Shown in pieces: positions 56,947 through 64,000 of a DNA stretch of 64,000 bases. Source of the DNA: Prunus persica (Eukaryota > Streptophyta > Magnoliopsida > Rosales > Rosaceae); assembly GCF_000346465.2 (NCBI RefSeq), contig NC_034014.1, positions 7,902,890-7,966,889 on the forward strand. Reading direction: 5' to 3'. The position numbers were made by a program, and so were the translations under genes. The stretch's first letter is position 1. Each line of letters opens with the position of its first letter. Below the pieces are notes generated by a model. The model saw nothing but the letters and a program-made list of their open reading frames with translations, had not been told where the DNA came from and ran no database searches.

Positions 56947-57654
56947 CTAAGAATTACCCTTATGTTGCTGACCTTTTGAACTCACAGAAAAAGAGCCAAA
57001 AGCCTTATCAGTGGCATCGACAGTGTGCATATCAAATCGTTGTTCCTGGCTCTTAAGAATTGCCAGAACCTCCTGTAATTCAACCTTGTCTATACACTTC
57101 GTATTCTCAATCACAAGACAGATGGGATCATAAAGTTTGCTAAGACTTATTAAAACCTTTTGCACAAGCCTTTCATTAGGCAATACCTCACCAAACGTCT
57201 TCATTTGGTTAATTAGTTCATTCAACCGTGTAAGATACTTAGATAACGTTTCATCATCACGCATCCTAGTATACTCAAATTCACGTCGAAGATTTTGGAG
57301 TTTAACTGATCGTACCTGATCACCACTGTGATATTCACCATATAGCAGATCCCATGCCATCTTTGCTGTATCAGCATTGGCAATTCGAGGGAATATTAGA
57401 TCCGAGACTGCATTCTGGATAATACCCAGAGCTTTCGCATCTCGCATGTGTTCTGCCACAGTTTTCTCATCATCTTCCTCTTTTGCGCTTCCTTCAGCCA
57501 TCTTCTTCTTTGAATCAGAGATCGTAACCCCCTTTTCAACTAATTTCCATAACCCATGAGATTTAAAGATTGTCACCATCTTGATTCTCCAAAACTCGTA
57601 GTTCTCACCGGAGAAGATCGGAGTTCTCACCTCAGAACCTCCAGATCCAGCCAT
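56947..57654 (-). pseudogene. copia gag region, first segment (235 codons to a TAG)
   Basis: Starts MAGSGGSEVRTPIFSGENYE and carries the plant UBN2/gag-polypeptide pattern: W-x-x-M near the start, AWDLLYGEYHSGDQVRSVKL and MRDDETLSKYLTRLNELINQ. An in-frame TAG at 56947-56949 ends it just before a Lys-rich linker. The same frame resumes without shift into the zinc knuckle, so a single base change separates gag from pol. The product would form the particle coat. Confidence 0.92.
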
Positions 57655-57699
57655 CTCTAGGCTTAGATGATATGAATCTCAAAATCAAAATAAAAAACG

Positions 57700-57765
57700 A
57701 TGGGGTTCAGCGATTTCACCTGAACCAGAACAATGGGGTTCAGCGATTTCACCTGAACCAGAACG
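57700..57765. repeat. 33-bp tandem duplication in the copia leader
   Basis: ATGGGGTTCAGCGATTTCAC...CCAGAAC occurs twice consecutively between the primer-binding site and gag. Confidence 0.9.
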
Positions 57766-57842
57766 AGCTTGAGTGCAGCTCGATTGCAGCAACGTCGCAC
57801 GGTCTATGCCCAGATTTCAGATCGAACCTAGCTCTGAGGCCA

Positions 57843-58156
57843 TGTTAGTGTTTGAATTCTTAGCTGGGTTTCTATGGAAGATTAGAGTAGAGAGGAAAAA
57901 ACAGAGAGAATAGAGGAAGATTCAAGCTATATGTATAATGCTCTACTACTGTCAAAGTCTGAGAGTGAGTGTATATTCAGTATCAAAATTCACGCACAAA
58001 GGCATGAGTACATAACCGTTAGCTTTAGCTGTACACACACAATCAACAATACAATCTCAGCCTTACACTTGTCATAATCTAGACTAAGTGAATACACAAT
58101 TTAAAACAAGGCTTATTTACTCTAACTTTACTTAGCTCACAGCTTATACACTAATA
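57843..58156 (-). repeat. 5' LTR of the Ty1-copia element
   Basis: Identical in length to the 3' LTR, with two substitutions between them. It contains the element's promoter in the minus direction; the exact TATA box was not assigned. Confidence 0.95.
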
Positions 58157-59017
58157 CCTTTCCTGGTGAACAGAAAAACCTGTTACAAATTATTGTAATG
58201 ATATATATAGATAAGTCGTGGCCCAATGTTTTTGGATTCATGTGGCTTTTTCCCTTTTTGCTTCTACCTTTACAGATGCTCAATTCTGTCTGTCATGAGG
58301 TTTGGCTATGATTTATGGTTCATCCGTCGTTACTATTGTTGTTAAAGAAATTTAATTCACGGACTATATACAACACCATGTATTACTACAAACCTTGCCA
58401 ACTGACTAACTATTAAGCAGGAAGGGAAGGCCAAGGAAGTTGGTGATCTGATGACTGGGGACTGTTCCTATATATATTGTTCACCAGAATATTTTGTCAG
58501 ACCTACCGCGAGTGAAAGAACAGTTCGAAGTGGCGGTCCAAATGGAATCTTATGCAAAAATAGCTAAAACCCCTCTCAACAATGGAAATGGATTAGGCAT
58601 TGAAGTGTCACTATTGATAATGAACATGCAACCGAGATCAATAGGATCCTCTCCTTATATTTTCTGTACAGAGAACCATAATATCAATACTGAAAATACA
58701 AGGATCTTAACTCAAAGAGACGAGCGGCAAAAGGTGGATGCTAAGCTACATAGATTCTACAATTGCATTTGTAAATGATTAGTGGGGAAATGCATGACCA
58801 AGGGTAGGGTATAAAAATGAACCTTTTAGGTCCTACAAGTATTATTCTTGGAAACTTTGATCCTTTCCTGCACTTGACTTGACTGCAGCAGAATCTGACC
58901 CAGAAATGAAAGATTTGGGGTCATATTACATATTTATTCATGTAATTTGGCAGGAATCTCCTTAGTTTAAGAGGTTGCTCCCCTCTTATTGATAGAAGTG
59001 GAGTTCACATTATATCT

Positions 59018-59123
59018 TGGGAAAACAGAATGCTCTGATATATGCTGGGAGGGAGGTTGCCTCTCATCAAGCATGTTCTTTGCAACATCCAGGTGTTTTA
59101 GGCATTCATCCCACCTCATGCTT
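59018..59123 (+). pseudogene. LINE reverse transcriptase C-terminal relic
   Basis: The plus frame gives WENRML*YMLGGRLPLIKHVL then CNIQVF*AFIPP, with two stops. This matches the plant LINE segment usually written W-x-x-(K/R)-x-L-S-x-G-G-R-L-x-L-I-K-x-V-L-x-x-I-P-x-Y. Only about 35 codons remain. Confidence 0.55.
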
Positions 59124-59288
59124 CCTAGGAAGGTTGAGATCTTTCCTTGAGGTGACTTGGGTTTTTATGTAATTGCCCCCAAAATCTGAGGGAGGCCATG
59201 GCATTAAGAGCCTCCATTGCTGGAACAAAGCCTTAATGCTTCCTTTGAAAGTTCATAGAAATCCTATAAAATTCAACAATAGATCAAC

Positions 59289-59372
59289 CTGAAATTGAAT
59301 GAATTGTCCTTGTACAAAGCCTGACACTAGACTAGACTTCCCAGGTCCAGCATCCCCAAGAAGAACCTCAAG
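59289..59372 (-). pseudogene. Rab5/RABF2-like GTPase exon fragment
   Basis: The minus frame reads LEVLLGDAGPGKSSLV then SGFVQGQFIQFQ, ending at CAG|GTTGAT. The G-x-x-x-x-G-K-S P-loop and the following FVxGQFxxFQ with a donor at that exact point match the second exon of plant Rab5-type genes, where ESTIGAAFF would come next. That next exon is not found downstream. A single orphan exon with several substitutions; not functional. Confidence 0.5.
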
Positions 59373-60377
59373 CACAGTAACAAACATCACTGATATTTTT
59401 TCGAAAGGGAATTATGAAAGAAAATTAATAAGCAAAAACAAAAGAGAACTTTTCATCGCATAATACTTTGTTACTTTTCTTCATGTGAAAAGCTATGATT
59501 CTTGCCTCAATATTAACCAGACCAAGATAAACAAGAAGAAAGAAAAAACAAAACTTTGGCCTACTAAACAGCTAGGCCAAAGTTTAAAACCCAAATTAAA
59601 GATCATTATAAGTTCATGAAAGCAACCAAAATCCATAAAGAAACACGTAAACCCGGGTATGAACTAGCATGGAAATCACAAGCATCTCAATATACATGCA
59701 TAATTATGCAGACCAATGTCAGAGATAAGAAAGGTGACGATCTAAAATCTAAAGTTGAGACTCAAATCAGGCCCATATCAGATTATTTCATAAGACAGCA
59801 ATTGATCATCCAAGCAAAATCCGTGAACAAAATAAACCAAACCCATGTCAAAATTCTCATTGAATCAGACACAGACCGCTCAAAATTCCAATATTTCCTA
59901 GGAAGTTAGAAACCCAAACAAAACCTACAGAGAACAAAAGACAAGAAGGAACACATCAAGAACGCAGACAGACCAATCAGAAATCACAAAGGTTCATAAA
60001 ATTAAAAAGAAATCAGGCTCCAGGAAAGGGATTCTTTCAGAGCTAAGGTTTATGGAAGTCGCTTTATGAGGTCCGGGGACCCTTGCATTCGGGGTTTTGG
60101 AGAGGAAAGCAAAAGTGTCGTGTGGGCTTTTTAGAGCAACTCCACCCCTTAGGGCAAAGTCTAAGGCAAGGGCAAGCAAGGGCTGACACTATTCACGTGA
60201 ATACTGTCAGCCTTGCTATTTGTGGTTCTACCCACAAGGGCAAAGTCTAGGGCAAGTCTAGGGCAATTACTATTCATTGTACTTTATTTTCTATTTTTTT
60301 ATACTTTAAATCATTAATTTTGATAATCTTTTGTAATTAAATTTTCGGATAAGATTTTCGGATGTGAATCTCAGTTG

Positions 60378-60571
60378 CCACGTGTCTTATTCCAGATAAA
60401 ATTTTCGGATATTCATTAATAAAAATTATAATATCAGATTTCCGATAAAATTTTCACCCTCTAAAATTGTGCCACGTGTCCCATGTCAGATAAGATTTTC
60501 AGATATTTTTTAAAAATTATAATCTCATATTTCAGATAAGATTTTCACCCTCTAAAATTGTGCCACGTGTC
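60378..60571 (+). promoter_or_regulatory. tandem repeat of about 94 bp with three CCACGTGTC boxes
   Basis: Units begin CCACGTGTC at 60378, 60472 and 60563, the last being only the start. Each full unit continues with CAGATAA(A/G)ATTTTC and closes with TTTTCACCCTCTAAAATTGTG. The CACGTG core is a G-box/ABRE, known to bind bZIP and bHLH factors. The array lies directly upstream of the transposase TATA box, so it is probably its promoter. Confidence 0.7.
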
Positions 60572-60593
60572 ATCTCTATCTTCTGAATCCCTC

Positions 60594-60600
60594 TATATAA
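60594..60600 (+). promoter_or_regulatory. TATA box of the Harbinger transposase gene
   Basis: TATATAA, 85 bp before the start codon and just after the G-box array. Confidence 0.55.
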
Positions 60601-60684
60601 CTACACCATCAACACCACTCCTCTCACACCATCTCTGATATATTCCTTCATTTCTCAGATTTTACAAAACACATTATATTCTCA

Positions 60685-62021
60685 ATGTCAAACTTCAGGA
60701 GGGTGTTGGAGAGGCAACAGAAAGAATGGAAAGAAATCCGGCGTAGACGTGAGGAAGAAGATCGGGACGCCGATGAAGAAGAGGAAGAAATGCTTGAAGT
60801 AGCGGCGGTGTGTATGATGAATCAATCAAGCCAACACCATCGTCGTCGTGCCCCGAATGTGGACAGACACAGAGAGTCTCGGGGTAAGAATCTCTTGGAG
60901 GATTACTTTATCCCAAATTCGTTATATCCTGCTCATAAGTTTCGAGAGAGATATAGAATGCAGCCACATTTGTTCCAAAAAATCATGTATGATATTTGTA
61001 ATTACGATACATACTTCATTCAAAAGCATGATGCTGTTGGAGTTTTGGGTCTTATCCCGGAGCAAAAACTTACAGCTGCTTTGCGGATGCTTGCTTATGG
61101 GGCATCTGCAGAGCAGGTGGATGAGATTGCAAGGATGGGAAAATCTACTATCCTAGAGTGCCTGGTGAGATTCTGTGATGCAGTGGAAAATTTGTACACG
61201 AGGGAGTACCTTCGCAAACCCACTCCGAGGGACCTGCAAAGGCTTCTACAAAAAGGCGAGGCTCAAGGTTTCCCAGGAATGATCGGAAGCATCGATTGCA
61301 TGCATTGGCAGTGGAAGAATTGTCCTACTGCGTGGCAAGGAGAGTATGGGAATCGGAAGGGCAAAAAAAGTGTCATTTTGGAGGCCATAGCTTCATTCGA
61401 CACTTGGGTTTGGCATGCCTTTTTTGGGGTTGCCGGATCTCAGAATGACCTCAATGTCCTTGGTCAATACCCGGTGTTCGACGAGGTATTGACCAAATCA
61501 ACAATACCGTATACTCTGGTGCGTACTACCTTGCCGACGGAATTTATCCTAGGTGGACGACATTCGTGAAAACAATTCCGAATCCCCAATCCGAGAAGGA
61601 AAGAAGCTTTGCTTCCTTTTAAGAAGGTTACAGGAAAGACGTGGAAAGGTGTTTCGGTATCTTGCAAGCTCGTTGGGCAATTATCAGGGGTGCTGCTCGG
61701 ATGCTAGACGAGGAGGTGCTGAGGAGTATTATGATGACTTGCATCATCCTCCACAACATGATTGTGGAGGATGAGTATGACTACGATGCTCCAGAGGTGT
61801 TTGAACCCGATCCTATGAACACGGCGTTGACAAGAATATATGAAAGGCCGATGGGACCAAATGGACTACCAATGGAGCCCGAACTGTTAGTTCAGGATGG
61901 TCGATTCAACAACCCCATGATTGATCGTTATCAAGAAATGCAATCTTCATATGTTCACGAAAGACGTCAAGTTGACTTAATCGAGCACTTGTGGCAGATG
62001 AAAGGCAATCACAATGGATGA
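60685..62021 (+). pseudogene. PIF/Harbinger transposase (ALP1-like), one frameshift and one stop
   Basis: The N-terminal part (60685 onward, MSNFRRVLERQQKEWKEIRR) is charged. A helix-turn-helix-like region, LRMLAYGASAEQVDEIARMG, follows. The DDE_Tnp_4 catalytic domain has the first Asp in GMIGSIDCMHW and the second in GVAGSQNDLNVL. Near 61498 the frame shifts by one; the true continuation reads YYLADGIYPRW, then a TAA (about 61619) where SFQEGY is expected, then the catalytic Glu in KDVERCFGILQARWAIIRG and ILHNMIVEDE. The tail ends at 62021. All three catalytic acids are kept, so the decay is recent. Related proteins include domesticated ALP1, but this one sits within a transposon. Confidence 0.9.
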
Positions 62022-62338
62022 AGGCTAGATTCGTGCTTTGTTTGGAATTATGCTTTGTTTTTAATTATGCTTTGTTTTTGTGTGTTGTGTTTTGTGGAAT
62101 TATTGCGAGGTCTTTTTTATTATTATGCTTTTATGTATGGTTTGTTTTGTGTGTTGTTTGCAATAAATGAAGGTTTGTTTTTAATTAATCTTTGTGAGGA
62201 ATGCTCAAATGTTTTTAATAATACAACATTAGAGAATGCTTTTTTGATTGAATAAAAAAGAAACAATACAACAAATTAAAGGATAATACAACAATTTAAA
62301 AAAAATACAACAATTATAAAAAAATACAACAATACAAT
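62022..62338. other. spacer between convergent Harbinger genes
   Basis: T-rich, then A-rich with repeated AATACAACAA units (about 62262-62335). It is likely to hold both 3' UTRs. Confidence 0.5.
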
Positions 62339-63512
62339 CTAATGGTTTTCATCATTTAGCCAATCCGTATTGCTAGGTCCGTCGTCATGGAAAAGTTTTC
62401 TTCTCATCACATCCCTTCGTTTATGCTTCCAATAGGCCTTTGTTTCAGGAGACATATGGCTCGTATCCATGGCCATGATTTTCATCTCTCTTTCATCGTC
62501 GTCTTTTTCTTTTGCATGTTGCTTTTCAATTGCAAAGGCTTCCAATCGTGCCTTGTCTGCTTCATCTCTCCTCAAGTCTCTCTCCAATCTTAGAGAGTTG
62601 TTCTTAGCTATTTGCTCGAATATTTGAACACAATCAATGTTCGAAGTGGCCCCTCTCTTGGCCTTTGCCGCCTTTCTCCCAATAGGTCTCGGCGGACGTG
62701 GGAGTGGTGACTCCGTTTCCATTGGGGAGTCTAATGGCGAATCGGTTGATGGCGATTCGTGGAGCGGCGTCTCATGCAACACAACCGGGGGTGCGGTATG
62801 AATAATTTTGAATCTGGAACAATCCTTGACAATTTCCCAACATTGGAAATGCACAAAACTTTTTTTCCCTTGCCCCGTGGCACCGAACCACATTTGTGCT
62901 TGTATGATCTATTCAAAATAAATAATTGGAAGTGCATTAAAAAAATATACAATGCAATAAATTATAAACTATTTTGAAATGCAAGAATAAAATTGATTAT
63001 GTAAATAAATATAGATAAATTGAAAATGCAAAAACAAAAATAAAGATAATGCATGAAATTATAAACTATTTTGAAATGCAAGAATAAAATTGATTATGTA
63101 AATAAATAAAGCCAATTAGGAAATACAAAAATAAAATAAACATTGTGCAACAAAAAAGAAATAGAATATGCAATAAAAAAAAGTTATCCCAAATTGATTA
63201 AAATGGCAATTAAAAATATTTTACCTCATCGGAAAGATTCGCACCGCTCCGAATGTTCTCCTTTGCTTTTGTCAAGGCATTTCTCCATTTCCCTAACTCT
63301 TTGTTTAGAATTTTTCATCTACTAGACAAAGCCATTTCGGTCCGAATGGAACCCGATCTTTGACAAAATTCTTCATGAATTTTGCTCCACATATGATGGA
63401 ACTTCATCTCATTGCCCGTGATAAGGTCATGACTAACGTTCACCCAAGACTCGCACAACGCAATATCTTCCTGGGTTGACCACGAGCCTCCGATTTCAAC
63501 AGAAGATGCCAT
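62339..63512 (-). pseudogene. Harbinger Myb/trihelix-like partner protein, 2 exons, one in-frame stop
   Basis: Exon 1 (63512-63225) starts MASSVEIGGSWSTQEDIALC, with a SANT/trihelix-like W-(S/T)-x-x-E-D and FHHMWSKIHEEFCQRSGSIR. A TGA at 63315-63317 replaces the Trp expected in SSRWKILNKELGKW; the frame continues to NLSDE|GTAAAA. Exon 2 (62908-62339) begins IIQAQMWFGATG after a TAG acceptor and runs through a Pro/Ser linker, a basic GRKAAKAKRG and a charged coiled coil of the NAM-associated type. The protein is known to help the transposase bind or enter the nucleus in rice mPing/Pong relatives. It converges on the transposase, with about 320 bp between the two stop codons. Confidence 0.85.
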
Positions 63513-63917
63513 TTGTTTATTTTCTACAAATGAAAAGTAGTACAAAAATGTGAGTGGATAGTAAAAAATATTGGAAGGAGAAGAGTTTGTATGGAATTGG
63601 TGTGGAAAGTGGAAAATATGAGTAGAGAGTAAAAAATATTGGAAGGAGATGAGTTTGTATGGAGATTTGGTGTGGAAAATGAATTATGTGAGTGGAGAGT
63701 AGAAAATATTGTATGGAGAAGAAATTGTATGAAGATTTGGTGTTGAAAGTAGATAAAATGGTTAGGTATTTATAGGGAAAAAATACATACATTTTTGGTT
63801 TTTTTTTTTCGAATTTTTTTAAAATTTTTTAGGCCAAAAAAATGAGAACCGTAGGATTTCTGAAAAAAAATCCAATCGGAGCCACCCGGTGCCGACACGT
63901 GGCAGGTAACCGTTGGT

Positions 63918-63942
63918 GCTGACGTCACGACGACGTCAGCGC
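63918..63942. repeat. GCTGACGTC / GACGTCAGC hairpin
   Basis: Nine-base perfect inverted arms around a five-base loop, with a TGACGTCA-like (CRE/as-1 type) core. Confidence 0.6.
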
Positions 63943-63955
63943 ACTTCAGTCAAAT

Positions 63956-64000
63956 TTTTTTACCGTTGGCGCGTGTAATACACGCGCCAACGGTAAAAAA
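63956..64000. repeat. perfect 45-bp palindrome at the window edge
   Basis: Two 22-base arms (TTTTTTACCGTTGGCGCG... and its exact reverse complement) around a single central A at 63978. The right arm ends exactly at the window edge, so the palindrome may extend further. It lies in the non-coding part beyond the Harbinger Myb-like gene. Confidence 0.9.

Larger units (their letters stand above)
53217..58156 (-). mobile_element. Ty1-copia LTR retrotransposon, 4940 bp, young but defective
   Basis: The LTRs 53217-53530 and 57843-58156 are both 314 bp, start TGTTAGTG, end CACTAATA and differ at two positions. The target duplication CCTTT is exact (53212-53216 and 58157-58161). On the minus strand TGGCCTCAGAGCTAGG follows the 5' LTR, a variant of the initiator-Met primer site, and AAAGGGGAG precedes the 3' LTR as polypurine tract. 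One reading frame (57654 to 53518) encodes gag, protease, integrase, reverse transcriptase and RNase H in copia order, cut by two TAG codons. Near-identical LTRs mean recent insertion. The stops make it defective unless helped by another copy. Confidence 0.97.
58162..60131. other. intergenic with LINE and Rab relics
   Basis: No intact gene. It contains the continuation of the transporter's downstream flank (to about 58320), a LINE reverse-transcriptase relic (59018-59123), a Rab5-like exon relic (59289-59372) and otherwise featureless AT-rich sequence. Short frames at 58494-58778 and 59616-59909 show no domain. Confidence 0.5.
60132..64000 (+). mobile_element. PIF/Harbinger-like transposon carrying both genes, right end outside the window
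   Basis: Convergent transposase (60685-62021, plus) and Myb-like (63512-62339, minus) genes are the standard two-gene content of this superfamily. The left limit is placed at GAGCAACTCCACCCC (about 60132), a PIF-like end preceded by a TTA-type trinucleotide; it is followed by repeated GGGCAAAGTCTAGGGCAAG motifs. The right terminal repeat is not in the window or not recognised. Both genes are broken, so the copy is not autonomous. Confidence 0.7.

Overview
This window looks like nuclear DNA from a woody or herbaceous eudicot. Genes have short exons with GT..AG introns, spacers are AT-rich, and the segment is full of small plant transposons. A TIR-type NLR remnant and the protein sequences point to a rosid; Rosaceae (Prunus/Malus/Pyrus-like) is my best guess, from general impression only. 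No rRNA, CRISPR or bacterial-type organisation is present.

Apparently intact genes, left to right: a lineage-type four-helix membrane protein (1589-2605, minus); a group III-A xyloglucan endotransglucosylase/hydrolase with four exons, XTH32-like (13103-14724, plus); two tandem paralogues of a small lysine-rich repeat protein of unknown function (30593-31075 and 35854-36273, plus); a four-exon GT47 exostosin-family glycosyltransferase of the FRA8/IRX7 type (39025-40722, minus); and an intronless nodulin-like major facilitator transporter (51344-53077, plus). XTH and FRA8-type enzymes both act on hemicellulose (xyloglucan remodelling; glucuronoxylan synthesis), but nothing in the sequence shows that they are co-regulated.

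Broken genes are unusually dense. They include an L-lactate dehydrogenase exon with several CAG-to-TAG stops, lying between inverted repeats (17053-17596); five exons of ATP-citrate lyase subunit A without either end (21510-22712); a TNL resistance gene without its TIR exon, with three reading-frame lesions and a solo LTR in its LRR exon (22840-26426); a diverged copy of the 3' half of the XTH locus (32159-35410); and a single Rab5-like P-loop exon (59289-59372).

Mobile DNA makes up much of the rest. There is a TRIM retrotransposon (3594-4186), two solo LTRs (23374-24109 and 27238-29832), a possible third LTR (about 18256-19720), two non-autonomous hAT elements with 8-bp target duplications (9324-9881 and 48302-49178), several foldback or long-TIR MITEs, a young Ty1-copia element with nearly identical LTRs but two in-frame TAG stops (53217-58156), and a PIF/Harbinger element carrying both of its genes, each broken, which runs off the right edge (about 60132-64000). 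The last 45 bases of the window form a perfect palindrome.
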